Part shown: positions 33,893-42,405 of the stretch, in pieces
Layout of the letters: each line of letters starts with the position of its first letter
Numbering within the stretch: the first letter of the stretch is position 1
NCBI GenBank assembly: GCA_018241145.1
Contig: JAFEEJ010000221.1
Coordinates: 1-47,389 of the forward strand
Reading direction: 5' to 3'
Length of the DNA stretch: 47,389 nt
Source: Pseudomonadota bacterium
GTDB taxonomy: Bacteria; Pseudomonadota; Gammaproteobacteria; Xanthomonadales; Rhodanobacteraceae
Made by a program: the position numbers and the translations under genes
Notes under the pieces: model-generated
Told to the model about the DNA's origin: nothing
What the model saw: the letters and a program-made list of their open reading frames with translations, nothing else
The model's database searches: none

Positions 33893-36435
33893 TGCTGCGT
33901 GCTGCTGAAATCGTAATCCAGGGCTTGCCCGGCCTGTTGCACGAAATTCCCCTGCAGGAAATCCACGCCTGCGGCGCACAGGCGCACCGCGGCGGCGGCA
34001 TCTTCCACGCGCGGCGCAATGATCTGGCGCCCGTGTTCATGCGCCGCCTGCACCAGCGCGGCGAGATCCGTGCCGATGTTTTCCGCACCGGGCGCGAGCT
34101 TGATGAAATCCAGCGGCAGGTGTTCCAGCAGGCCGGCCGCCAAGGCTTCGCGATCCACGCCGGCCAGCGACAGTTTCACGCCCAGCTCGCGCAGGCCCAG
34201 CGACAGATCGATCAACGCGCGCATTTGCGTACGCGCATCCTCGAGGCGGAATTCCAGCGCGAGGTTGCCGCGCGGGATGCCCGCCGCAGGCAGTTGCTGG
34301 CGCAGCGCGGCGATGCGCGCCGGATCGCTCCACCCTTGCAGCGACTGGCTGACGAACAATCGGATCTGGGCACCGGTGCGCTCGCGTTCGCCCAGCAAGG
34401 CGAGGCAGCGGCGCAGCACCCAGTCGTCGATCGCGCCGATCAGGCCCGCGCGCGTGGCTTCCGGGATCAGTTGTGCCGCCGAATGGAGTTCGCCGGTATT
34501 GCTGTCGCGCAGCCGCAGCAGCGTCTGGTATTGCGGTTCCGCCGCACCGACCAGCGGTGCGATCGGCTGGAAGATCAGATGGAACGCATCCGCGTGCAGG
34601 GCGGCTTCGAGCTGTGCGCGCATGCTGCTGTCGGCCGCGTTGAGCTTCGAGTACACGCCGATGCCGCTGCCGTCCTGGCGCGCGGCGTCCAGCGCGCGTT
34701 CGGAGGCGGCCAGCACGGTGCCGGCCTCCGGCAGCCCGGCGTCGAACGCGCAGACGCCGCAACTGAAACCGATCGGAATCGCCTTGCTGCCGAAACGTTC
34801 GCGCGCGATCTGCGCGCGCAGGTTCTGCGCCAACGCGGTCAACCCGTCTTCATTGCGCTGCGGCGACAGCACCAAAAAGCCCGCGTCGCCGAAACGCGCC
34901 ACCATTTCGTCGCGCTCGATGTGGCCTGCGATGAAGGCGCCGGCATCCGCCAGCAATTCGTCCAGCACGGTCAGACCGAGCTGGCTGCGCAAGCCGTTGG
35001 CGCCGTCGATCTCGATGCACAGCACGCCGCCGTGCAGGACGCCGCCGCCGGCGGCGGCGAAGCGTTCGTTCAGCGCGTCCAGCAGGTGTTTGCGTTCATG
35101 CAGTCCGGTGACCGGGTCGCGCCGGCGCCTTTCGCGCGCATGCTTGAGCGAGGCGCGTGCGCGCCGCACGCGGTTGGTGACCGCGGAGACCAGGTACTTC
35201 GGCCGGATCGGTTTGCTCAGGAAATCGTCGCCACCCGCATCCAGCGCGGCGAATTGCCGGTCCGCGTCGGGGTCGCCGGACAGGAACACGATCGGCGTGC
35301 TGACGTAACCTTCGCGCTCGCGGATCAGCGCGGTCAGTTCCAGGCCATCGCATCCGGGCATGTTGAGATCGATCAGCAGCAGGTCGGGCTGGAAGCGGTC
35401 CAGTTCCTCCAGCGCGGCAATCGGTTCGTACAGCACCTGCGTGATCATGCCGGCCTTGCGCAGGATGGATTCCGCGAACAACGCCTGCGAGGCATCGTCC
35501 TCGACGATCAGGATGCGGTAGGGCTCCTCCTGCTCGCTGCTGAGCAGGTCGAGCGCGCGCGCCAGAACGTCTTCCGGGCGCGCAGGCAGCGCGAGGCAGC
35601 GGTCGGCGCCGGCGCGCAACGCGCGCAGGCGCGGCGCCACGTCGCCATCGGTCAGGATGGCCAGCAACGCCACCTTGTGGGAAGCGCTGGCACGCGCCGC
35701 ACGCAACGCCGGCCCGATGTGATCCAGGTCCGCCGAGTGGGCGGCTCCCACGACCACGAGTTGGGGTGGCAGCGCACCCAGGACCTCGATCAACGACGCC
35801 ACGTCCTCGATCGGTGTCACCGTGCAGCCGCGGCTTTCCATCCGCATGGCGAGTTCATTGAGCAGGGGATCGTCGGCGCCCAGCAGATACACCGAATGGC
35901 CTTCCGCCGCAGGAACCCGAATCGCCGGGGCGACCGGCGGCGCGGGATCGTTCGCGGGGGGTTGCGGCTCGAAATCGGCGGCGCCCAGATTGCGCCAGTG
36001 GGCGACCGGCGGCGTCTCGTGCAGTCGATAGCCGTCGACCGGTTCGTCCGGTGCGGGTTCGGAGGTGACCAGGCGCGCCACCGGCCGGGCATAGGCGGGA
36101 GCGTCCGGTTCGAGGTGCGGCCGCAGGCTGTCCAGCACCGAGTCGATGCGCGCCTTGGCCTCCGGATCGGGCACCTGCTGTGCCTGCATCCACGGGGCCA
36201 GCGCCGATTCCAGCGCCAGCAGGCACTCGCCCAGCTCCAGCTGGCCGTAACGGCCGCAGGCGCCGGCAAGGTTGGCCACTTCGTCCTGCACCAGGTGCAG
36301 GACGTTGATGTCCCAGCCGCCGCGGCTTTGCGCGCGGGCGCGCCGCAGCAAGGTTTTCAGCCGCTGAGGCAGATGGTGCAGGAAGGCATCGCGCAGTTCC
36401 GCGCTCTGCTCCGGTTCGGCAATCGACAGTTGCAT
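33889..36435 (-). CDS. Receiver protein with degenerate GGDEF and EAL domains
   Basis: 848 residues, soluble. Order: an HPt-like N-terminus without the phospho-His (about 10-105; region VQDEVANLAGACGRYG), a pseudo-receiver (about 180-295), a receiver with Asp356 (LLLIDLNMPGCDGLEL), a GGDEF-like domain (about 435-600) whose active site reads RFGDAGF, and an EAL-like domain (about 605-845). In the EAL-like domain Glu of the motif is Gln637, the DDFG stretch is replaced by LAGVDR, and KxD is KLAP. Both enzyme activities are probably lost, leaving a possible c-di-GMP sensor or scaffold. It is the first gene of an operon with the hybrid kinase. Start ATG 36435. Confidence 0.9.
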   Translation of the reverse strand: MQLSIAEPEQSAELRDAFLHHLPQRLKTLLRRARAQSRGGWDINVLHLVQDEVANLAGACGRYGQLELGECLLALESALAPWMQAQQVPDPEAKARIDSVLDSLRPHLEPDAPAYARPVARLVTSEPAPDEPVDGYRLHETPPVAHWRNLGAADFEPQPPANDPAPPVAPAIRVPAAEGHSVYLLGADDPLLNELAMRMESRGCTVTPIEDVASLIEVLGALPPQLVVVGAAHSADLDHIGPALRAARASASHKVALLAILTDGDVAPRLRALRAGADRCLALPARPEDVLARALDLLSSEQEEPYRILIVEDDASQALFAESILRKAGMITQVLYEPIAALEELDRFQPDLLLIDLNMPGCDGLELTALIREREGYVSTPIVFLSGDPDADRQFAALDAGGDDFLSKPIRPKYLVSAVTNRVRRARASLKHARERRRRDPVTGLHERKHLLDALNERFAAAGGGVLHGGVLCIEIDGANGLRSQLGLTVLDELLADAGAFIAGHIERDEMVARFGDAGFLVLSPQRNEDGLTALAQNLRAQIARERFGSKAIPIGFSCGVCAFDAGLPEAGTVLAASERALDAARQDGSGIGVYSKLNAADSSMRAQLEAALHADAFHLIFQPIAPLVGAAEPQYQTLLRLRDSNTGELHSAAQLIPEATRAGLIGAIDDWVLRRCLALLGERERTGAQIRLFVSQSLQGWSDPARIAALRQQLPAAGIPRGNLALEFRLEDARTQMRALIDLSLGLRELGVKLSLAGVDREALAAGLLEHLPLDFIKLAPGAENIGTDLAALVQAAHEHGRQIIAPRVEDAAAAVRLCAAGVDFLQGNFVQQAGQALDYDFSSTQQ

Positions 36436-36532
36436 TCGGGCGAATCCCCGGTCAGGCGATACAGGGCTTGGACGAAAAGCCATGCACCTCTCGTGCCTGC
36501 CCAGGATGGCCGCAACCGTGACCTGCTTCTCA

Positions 36533-36970
36533 TCAGAAAGGCTTGACCACGGCCAGCACCACGATGCCGATCAGCAGCAGGGCCGGGATCTCGTTGAACA
36601 CGCGCAGTGCGCGCGGTGTCCAAGCCACGTGGTCGACCGCGAAATTCCGCACCAGCCGGGCCAGCACACCGTGATAGACGATCAGCAGCACCACCAGCGC
36701 CAGCTTGACGTGCAGCCAGCCCGCGGCGCGGAAATAACCCGGGGCCGCCTGTTGCCAGGCGCCCAGCGTCGCGAGCCCCAGCAGCAGCGTCAGTGCCGCG
36801 CCGAGGTGGGTCATCACCAGCAAACGCCGTTCCATCACTTTCAGGCGTTCCCGCACCACCGGCTCCGCCGCTTCGGCGTGATAGACCAGCAGGCGCGGGA
36901 GATAGAACAAACCGGCGAACCAGGTCACCGCGGCGACGACATGGAAAGCCTTCAACCACAGGATCAGCAT
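36533..36970 (-). CDS. hemJ: Protoporphyrinogen oxidase HemJ
   Basis: The 145-residue membrane protein has four hydrophobic helices (ILWLKAFHVVAAVTWFAGLF; LLVMTHLGAALTLLLGLA; WLHVKLALVVLLIVYHGVL; IPALLLIGIVVLAVV). His10 in KAFHVVAAVTWFAGLFYLPR and the Trp-His region HVKL match HemJ, which oxidises protoporphyrinogen IX in heme synthesis. Length fits. It is divergent from the DUF6776 gene with a shared -10 region. Confidence 0.9.
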   Translation of the reverse strand: MLILWLKAFHVVAAVTWFAGLFYLPRLLVYHAEAAEPVVRERLKVMERRLLVMTHLGAALTLLLGLATLGAWQQAAPGYFRAAGWLHVKLALVVLLIVYHGVLARLVRNFAVDHVAWTPRALRVFNEIPALLLIGIVVLAVVKPF

Positions 36971-36996
36971 GGCTTGGCCCGGCTGCGCGAGCCGCC

Positions 36997-37004
36997 AGTA
37001 TAGT
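36997..37004. promoter_or_regulatory. Overlapping divergent -10 elements (hemJ / DUF6776)
   Basis: The 8-bp AGTATAGT gives TATAGT (36999-37004) on the plus strand and TATACT (36997-37002) on the minus strand. The plus-strand ATG follows after 7 nt, the minus-strand hemJ ATG after 26 nt. Confidence 0.5.
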
Positions 37005-37011
37005 GATTCCG

Positions 37012-37740
37012 ATGCGACTGCCCGATTTCCGGCAAATCCCGGCGCGCTGGCGAAGCTTGCCGGTACGCCGCAAGAGAATATTGTGCGTGGCCGCCGCTGC
37101 GGTGGCGGCGGTGGTGCTGTTCGGCGCCGGCATGCTGGCCGGCGGATCCTTCGCGGTGCCGGGCGGCGCTGCCTCGCGGGCGTCGGAACTGGCACGGCGC
37201 AACGACGACTTGCAGGCCCGGCTCGCGGTATTGCAGCGCGACCGGCAGGTTTCGCAGATCGCCGATCGCGTGCTGCAGAAAAACCTGGCCGAGCGCGACG
37301 AGGAAATCCGCAGCCTGCGCGCGGACCAGGCCTTCTATTCCCGGCTGGTCGGCGTGGATGCGCAGCCCGGCGGATTGACGGTGCACGGCCTTGCGGTCAG
37401 TCCGGTCGCACGCACGCATGCCTGGAATTTCACCGTGACGCTGACCCACAGCGCCGAGGGCGCGAAGGAAATCCAGGGCGTCGTCAACCTCAGCGTGGAA
37501 GGCGTGCACGCGGACAAGCTGGCCACGCTGGCATGGTCCGACCTGGCCGGGGCGAATGCCGGCACGGGCATCCCGTTCGACTTCAAGTATTTCCAGCAGG
37601 TCCAGGGGACCCTGCTTTTGCCCGCGGATTTCACGCCCAACCGCATCAACGTGAGAGTCCAGCCGCGCGGGTCGGCGACAGTCATCCGCTCCTTGTCCTG
37701 GGGCGAAGCGACGCAAGGCAATGCGGCGGGCATGCCGTGA
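37012..37740 (+). CDS. DUF6776 family protein, single-pass with coiled coil
   Basis: The 242-residue protein has a basic N-terminus, a hydrophobic segment (ILCVAAAAVAAVVLFGAGML, about 23-42), and a coiled coil (ELARRNDDLQARLAVLQRDR, about 58-110). It is followed by a beta-rich domain (GLTVHGLAVSPV; WNFTVTLTHSAEG; INVRVQPRGSATV). The family is unnamed but is regularly found before erpA in gammaproteobacteria, as here. Probably anchored in the inner membrane facing the periplasm; the role is unknown. Confidence 0.75.
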   Translation: MRLPDFRQIPARWRSLPVRRKRILCVAAAAVAAVVLFGAGMLAGGSFAVPGGAASRASELARRNDDLQARLAVLQRDRQVSQIADRVLQKNLAERDEEIRSLRADQAFYSRLVGVDAQPGGLTVHGLAVSPVARTHAWNFTVTLTHSAEGAKEIQGVVNLSVEGVHADKLATLAWSDLAGANAGTGIPFDFKYFQQVQGTLLLPADFTPNRINVRVQPRGSATVIRSLSWGEATQGNAAGMP

Positions 37741-37761
37741 CTGCATGACGTCCCGCCGCGT

Positions 37762-37767
37762 TAAAAT
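37762..37767 (+). promoter_or_regulatory. -10 element of erpA, leaderless spacing
   Basis: TAAAAT, then 6 nt (ACGGCC), then ATG 37774. No clear -35 in the GC-rich upstream region. Confidence 0.45.
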
Positions 37768-37773
37768 ACGGCC

Positions 37774-38136
37774 ATGGCCATGACCCCCGACTACCGCGAC
37801 CAGCCGCAGGCGCCCTTGCAGTTCACCGAGGCGGCCGCAGCGAAAGTGCGCGAGCTGATCGATGAAGAAGGCAATCCGCAGCTCGCCTTGCGCGTGTACA
37901 TCCAGGGCGGCGGCTGTTCCGGCTTCCAGTACGGTTTCAGCTTCGACGAGAACCGCGCCGAGGACGACCTGGCGTTGCAGAAAGGCGACGTGACCCTGCT
38001 GGTCGATCCATTGAGCCTGCAATATCTGGCCGGCGCCGAAATCGATTATTCCGAGTCGTTGTCGGGCGCGCGCTTCGTGATCCGCAATCCGAATGCGAAG
38101 ACGACTTGCGGGTGCGGTTCCTCCTTCACCATATGA
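37774..38136 (+). CDS. erpA: Iron-sulfur cluster insertion protein ErpA
   Basis: The 120-residue A-type carrier delivers [2Fe-2S]/[4Fe-4S] clusters to target proteins. The three cluster cysteines are Cys48 ([11 protein letters not shown]), Cys112 and Cys114 ([11 protein letters not shown]). There are two nearby ATGs (37774 and 37780); a TAAAAT six bases before the first supports it as a leaderless start. The stop overlaps the nudC ATG by four bases. Confidence 0.96.
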   Translation: MAMTPDYRDQPQAPLQFTEAAAAKVRELIDEEGNPQLALRVYIQGGGCSGFQYGFSFDENRAEDDLALQKGDVTLLVDPLSLQYLAGAEIDYSESLSGARFVIRNPNAKTTCGCGSSFTI

Positions 38137-39077
38137 GCGGGCAGCGCGGCAGTTCGGCCGCCTGTTCGCATCGCAACACGTTTGCCGCGCTGGAAGTGGA
38201 GCGCAGCGCCGAATATCGCGACGATGCCGCCTGGCTGGCGGCGCAGCGCGCGGCCCCGAACGCACGCTTCGTCGTGTTCGACGCGGAACAGCGCGCGCCG
38301 GTGCGCGACGATCGCCTGCTGTGGCTGGATGCCCGGGCGGTCCCTGCGCAGGCCCGCGCCAGCCTGCTCGGCCTGGACGGCGATGCGCCGGTCTTCCTGT
38401 TGCACGACTTAGGCGGCGTTTCGCTGCCCGATGCCGAATGGATCACGCTGCGCGACGCCGGATTGCGCCTGCCGTCATCGGAAGCCGGCCTGCTCGCCTA
38501 TGCGCGCGGACTGGCCAACTGGCAGGATGGCATGCGCTACTGCTCGCACTGCGGCGGCGATCTGCATTTGATCAGCGCCGGACATCGCGCCGCCTGTGCG
38601 CGATGCGAGCGGCTGCATTTTCCGCGCACCGATCCGGCCGTGATCGTGATCGTCGAGCATGGAGACGCCTGCCTGCTGGGGCGGCAGGCCATGTGGCGGC
38701 CGCGCCAGTATTCGACCCTGGCCGGTTTCGTCGAACCGGGCGAATCGCTGGAGGATGCGGTGCGCCGCGAAGTGCGCGAGGAAGCCGGCGTAAAGGTCGT
38801 CGATTGCGATTACCATTCTTCGCAGCCTTGGCCTTTCCCTGCTTCGCTGATGCTGGGATTCATCGCGACCGCCGCCGCGCGCGAGATCCATCTCGCCGAC
38901 GGCGAACTGGAGGATGCGCGCTGGTTCACCGCGCAACAGATCGTCGACGGCGTGCGCCGCGGCGACCTGCGTGTCTCCTCGCCGCTGTCGATTTCCTACC
39001 GCCTGATCGAACACTGGCTGCTCGCGCGCGCCGGCATCGTGCTGGACGAGGTGGCGCGGGAAGCGCCCGGCGCCTGA
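38133..39077 (+). CDS. nudC: NADH pyrophosphatase / NAD-RNA decapping Nudix hydrolase
   Basis: The 314-residue enzyme cleaves NAD(H) to NMN and AMP and removes NAD caps from RNA. A zinc ribbon ([22 protein letters not shown]) precedes a Nudix box in [20 protein letters not shown], and the [14 protein letters not shown] motif identifies NudC. It is coupled to erpA by an ATGA overlap at 38133. An earlier in-frame ATG at 38106 lies inside erpA and is less likely. Confidence 0.95.
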   Translation: MSGQRGSSAACSHRNTFAALEVERSAEYRDDAAWLAAQRAAPNARFVVFDAEQRAPVRDDRLLWLDARAVPAQARASLLGLDGDAPVFLLHDLGGVSLPDAEWITLRDAGLRLPSSEAGLLAYARGLANWQDGMRYCSHCGGDLHLISAGHRAACARCERLHFPRTDPAVIVIVEHGDACLLGRQAMWRPRQYSTLAGFVEPGESLEDAVRREVREEAGVKVVDCDYHSSQPWPFPASLMLGFIATAAAREIHLADGELEDARWFTAQQIVDGVRRGDLRVSSPLSISYRLIEHWLLARAGIVLDEVAREAPGA

Positions 39078-39092
39078 GCCGCGGCGCGCGGA

Positions 39093-39098
39093 TACAAT
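39093..39098 (+). promoter_or_regulatory. Possible -10 element of ampE
   Basis: TACAAT between nudC and ampE, 27 nt before the ATG at 39126. No clear -35; ampE may also be read through from nudC. Confidence 0.35.
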
Positions 39099-39125
39099 CC
39101 ACGCAAGCCCGCACCTCCTGCCGGA

Positions 39126-39995
39126 ATGGCCATCAAGCTCGTCGCAGCGCTGATCGTGTTGATGCTCGCGTTCTCGCGCGTGGATGCGGGCAACTTGCGC
39201 CGCTACGACTGGTTCCGCGCGTGGCTTGGGCAGTTGTCGTTCGCCGGCGGCGGCGGCCGCATCGCGATCGCGTTGGCGCTGCCGGTCGTGTTGTGCGCGT
39301 TGATCGCCTATGTGCTGCACGGGTGGGTTTTCGGCCTCGCCGGGGTCGCGTTCGCGGTGATCGTGCTGTTCCATGCCAGCGGGCCGCGCGAACCGGAGGC
39401 CGACATCGACGACGTGCTGACGGCCGGCGACGCCGTCGCGCGCGAAGCCGCCGCGCAGAACCTGCGCGACGATGCGGCCGACCCGCCGCTGCCGTTCACC
39501 GCGCCTGCACTGGTCGAAGCCGCGGTGCTTGCTGCGTTGCGGCGGCGATTCGGCGTGCTGTTCTGGTTCTTCGTGCTGGGGCCTGCCGGTGCCTTGCTGT
39601 ACCGCCTTGCGCAGGTCGCGACCGAAGACAACGGCCTGCTCGACCTGCACACGCGCGATGCCGCGCGCCGGTTCGCCGCCGCACTGGACTGGTTGCCCGC
39701 GCACCTGATGGTGCTGGCGATGGCGCTGGTGTCGGATTTCGATGCCGTGCTGCGCGCGTGGCGCGGCTGGCATGCGCAGCCGGGACGTTCGCCGTGGGAA
39801 CTGGAGCCGGGCTTCCTCGCGGCGGTCGCGCGCTCCGGCGTGGATGCCGACATCGAAGCCGGCGACGGCGGCGTGGTCGCGGATGTCACCGATCCACTGG
39901 AGGAACTTGCCGACGCGCGCAGATTGCTGATCCGCGTGCTCGTTGTCTGGCTGGCGGTCGTCGCGCTGATCGTGCTGGCGGGCTGGATTACCTGA
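39126..39995 (+). CDS. ampE: AmpE-like inner-membrane protein
   Basis: The 289-residue multi-pass protein has hydrophobic helices near its N-terminus (IKLVAALIVLMLAFSRV), at 50-85 and near the end (LLIRVLVVWLAVVALIVLAG). The signatures RRFGVLFWFFVLGPAGALLYRL and DWLPAHLMVLAMALVSDFDAVL identify the AmpE/CobD-related family. AmpE is linked to the AmpD/AmpC beta-lactamase induction route in some species; no ampD is in this window. It ends 2 bp before the stop of the convergent DUF2007 gene. Confidence 0.85.
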   Translation: MAIKLVAALIVLMLAFSRVDAGNLRRYDWFRAWLGQLSFAGGGGRIAIALALPVVLCALIAYVLHGWVFGLAGVAFAVIVLFHASGPREPEADIDDVLTAGDAVAREAAAQNLRDDAADPPLPFTAPALVEAAVLAALRRRFGVLFWFFVLGPAGALLYRLAQVATEDNGLLDLHTRDAARRFAAALDWLPAHLMVLAMALVSDFDAVLRAWRGWHAQPGRSPWELEPGFLAAVARSGVDADIEAGDGGVVADVTDPLEELADARRLLIRVLVVWLAVVALIVLAGWIT

Positions 39996-39997
39996 CC

Positions 39998-40429
39998 TCA
40001 GTATCGCCAGTCGCACCCACAATGCATGCAGCGATGCCGATCGAGCCGGACAGGAAAGATCGCGCCGAAGAAGGCCATGACTGAAAGAAGTGGAATTTGT
40101 GAACTGAATCTTCCTGTCTTGATATCGGTCGAACCACAAGCCGGACAATGCAAGCGCGCTGCTGCCAGGTCTTCCTCCGACAGGCAACTCTCGTATTCGC
40201 CGTGATCGTGGGCGGCAAGAATGGTCCTGGCGGCTTGCATTTCCATTGCAAGGACGATGATCCTCGCACCACCCAAGGCAATTGAAAGTGGCCAGTCGGC
40301 CCAGACGTGCCGGTCGTAGGCAACCCACGCATCAACGCCTTCCGCCTTGAGTCGCCCGCAGGCGATATGGGCGTCCCACGGATTGATGTAGCTGCCGACG
40401 ATGACGGAACGGGATGGATTGCGGGGCAT
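39998..40429 (-). CDS. DUF2007-type protein with C-terminal zinc ribbon
   Basis: The 143-residue protein has a DUF2007-like N-terminal half (VIVGSYINPWDAHIACGRLK ... ALGGARIIVLAMEMQAARTIL), a family proposed to act in signalling. A four-Cys ribbon follows (HCPACGSTD and HRCMHCGCDW) around a hydrophobic segment (LLSVMAFFGAIFPV). Base composition is lower in GC than its neighbours. It starts 9 bp after the LplT-PlsC fusion stop and is probably co-transcribed. Confidence 0.75.
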   Translation of the reverse strand: MPRNPSRSVIVGSYINPWDAHIACGRLKAEGVDAWVAYDRHVWADWPLSIALGGARIIVLAMEMQAARTILAAHDHGEYESCLSEEDLAAARLHCPACGSTDIKTGRFSSQIPLLSVMAFFGAIFPVRLDRHRCMHCGCDWRY

Positions 40430-40438
40430 GGCGTTGAA

Positions 40439-42310
40439 CTACGCCTCCGCGCCGCGCAGTTCCCGCACGCGTTGTTCCAGGTCGAAGGCGCTGGTACGCG
40501 CACCGTCGATGATGTCGCCCGCGACCAGTCCGACGTGCGCCCGGAAGCGCCGCGGCAGGCGCGCGCGTCCGAGTTTCGAATCGCGCCGGCTCCACATGCT
40601 GCCCCACAGCCCGCGCAGCGCGAGGGGAACCACCGGTACCGGCCGACGCACGAGGATTTTTTCGACGCCGGATCGAAAGGGTGCGATTTCGCCGTCGGCG
40701 CTCAAGCCGCCTTCCGGGAACACGCACACCAGTTCGCCTTCCGCCAGTGCGGCGTCGATGGCATCGAACGCGCGCGCCAGCAGCGCCGCGTCTTCCTTCG
40801 CGCCGGCGATCGGGATCGCCTTCGCGGTGCGGAACACGAAGCGCAGCAGCGGGATGCGGAAGATCCTGTAGTACATCACGAAGCGCACCGGCCGCCGCAC
40901 GCTGCCCATGATGATCAGCGCGTCCATGAAACTGACATGGTTGCAGACCAGCAGCGCCGGGCCTTCGTCGGGGATCCGTTCCAGGCCTTCGCTGCGCACG
41001 CGGTAGAACAGGCTGATCAGCAGCCAGTCGACGAAGCGCATCAGGAATTCCGGCACCAGCAGGAAGATCCACAGCGTCACCGCGGCATTCAGCAGCGCGG
41101 TGACGAGGAACAGTTGCGGAATCGTCAGGCCCGCGCCCAGCAGCCCGATGCCGAACAGCGCGGCGGCGACGAGGAAGATCGCGTTGATGATGTTGTTGCC
41201 GGCGATCACGCGCGACAGGTGGTGGCGCTCGGTGCGGCTCTGCACCAGCGCGAACAGCGGCACGATGAAGAAGCCGGCGAACAGGCCGAGCAGCGTCATG
41301 TCCAGCGCGATGTGCCAGTGCCCCGGCGCGCGCAGGAAGGTCGACCAGTGCACGTTGTGCTGCACCGCGGGTTCGTGCTGCGCGACATACAGCAGGATGC
41401 CGAACAGCGTCATGCCGAATGCGCCGAGCGGCACCAGCCCGATTTCGACCTTGTGCCCGGAAAGTCTTTCGCACAACAGCGAACCGATACCGACGCCGAC
41501 GGAGAACAATGTCAGCACGAGGATCTCCACGCTGGCATCGCCGCCCAGGTACAGTTTGGTGTAATTGGGCAGTTGCGCGGTCACCACGCCGCCGAAGAAC
41601 CAGAACCACGAAATGCCGAGCACCGCGTTGAACACCGCGCGTTTCTGCGCGACCAGACGGATCGCGCGTGCGCTTTCGGTGAACAGGTTCCAGTTGAATT
41701 CCAGGTCGGGCGCGGCGGCCGGGATGCGCGGGATCGCGCAGCTCACCGCGAATCCGAGCAACGCGACGCCGACCACCAGCGCGGCCGCCGCCAGCCAGCC
41801 GGAATGCGAGGCCATCGCCGCGCCGCCGGCGATCATGCCGATCAGGATCGCAAGCGAAGTGCCCATCTCGACCATGCCGTTGCCGCCGACCAGTTCCTGC
41901 GGTTTCAGTACCTGCGGCAGGATCGCGTACTTGATCGGTCCGAACACCGTCGAGTGCAGGCCCATCAGGAACAGCACGGTCAGCAGCAACCCGGGGCTGG
42001 CGACATGGAAACCCCACGCCGCGACGCCCATCGCCGCGATCTCGAACAGCTTCACGTAGCGGATCAGCCGCTGCTTCTCGAACTTCTCCGCGATCTGTCC
42101 CGCGCTCGCGGAAAAAAGAAAGAACGGCAGGATGAACAGCGCCGGCGCGAGGTTCGAATAGAACGACACCTTCGCGTCCGACAAGCCCAACTGGAACGCC
42201 ACCAGCACGATGGTCGCCTGCCGGAATGCATTGTCGTTGAACGCCGCCAGCGCCTGCGTGGCGAAATACGGCGCGAATCGGCGCGTGGCGAGCAGGCGGA
42301 ATTGGTTCAT
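40439..42310 (-). CDS. LplT-like MFS transporter fused to a PlsC-type acyltransferase
   Basis: 623 residues. The first ~400 form an MFS transporter (FNDNAFRQATIVLVAFQLGL; LGISWFWFFGGVVTAQLPNY; MTLLGLFAGFFIVPLFALVQ) like the lysophospholipid flippase LplT. The last ~200 carry a 1-acylglycerol-3-phosphate acyltransferase: NHVSFMD (HX4D, about 456-462), FPEGGLS, and PVVPLALRGLWGSMWSR. Fusion suggests import and re-acylation of lysophospholipids in one protein. E. coli splits LplT from Aas, where PlsC is joined to an acyl-ACP synthetase; here the synthetase is absent but a ligase gene lies upstream at 43724. ATG 42310 follows GGGG at 3 nt. Confidence 0.92.
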   Translation of the reverse strand: MNQFRLLATRRFAPYFATQALAAFNDNAFRQATIVLVAFQLGLSDAKVSFYSNLAPALFILPFFLFSASAGQIAEKFEKQRLIRYVKLFEIAAMGVAAWGFHVASPGLLLTVLFLMGLHSTVFGPIKYAILPQVLKPQELVGGNGMVEMGTSLAILIGMIAGGAAMASHSGWLAAAALVVGVALLGFAVSCAIPRIPAAAPDLEFNWNLFTESARAIRLVAQKRAVFNAVLGISWFWFFGGVVTAQLPNYTKLYLGGDASVEILVLTLFSVGVGIGSLLCERLSGHKVEIGLVPLGAFGMTLFGILLYVAQHEPAVQHNVHWSTFLRAPGHWHIALDMTLLGLFAGFFIVPLFALVQSRTERHHLSRVIAGNNIINAIFLVAAALFGIGLLGAGLTIPQLFLVTALLNAAVTLWIFLLVPEFLMRFVDWLLISLFYRVRSEGLERIPDEGPALLVCNHVSFMDALIIMGSVRRPVRFVMYYRIFRIPLLRFVFRTAKAIPIAGAKEDAALLARAFDAIDAALAEGELVCVFPEGGLSADGEIAPFRSGVEKILVRRPVPVVPLALRGLWGSMWSRRDSKLGRARLPRRFRAHVGLVAGDIIDGARTSAFDLEQRVRELRGAEA

Positions 42311-42323
42311 GGCCCCTGTCTTC

Positions 42324-42347
42324 GTCATTCCGGCGAAGGCCGGAATC
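42324..42347. repeat. Dispersed palindromic repeat, copy 5 (short form)
   Basis: GTCATTCCGGC and GCCGGAAT form a stem with a GAAG loop (42327-42346). It lies in the 5' leader of the LplT-PlsC gene, 17 nt from its start. Confidence 0.65.
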
Positions 42348-42405
42348 TATTCTTCTTTCCCAAAAGTCCGACGCGACCCGTGCCGGCAGGACGTGTGGAA
42401 AACGG

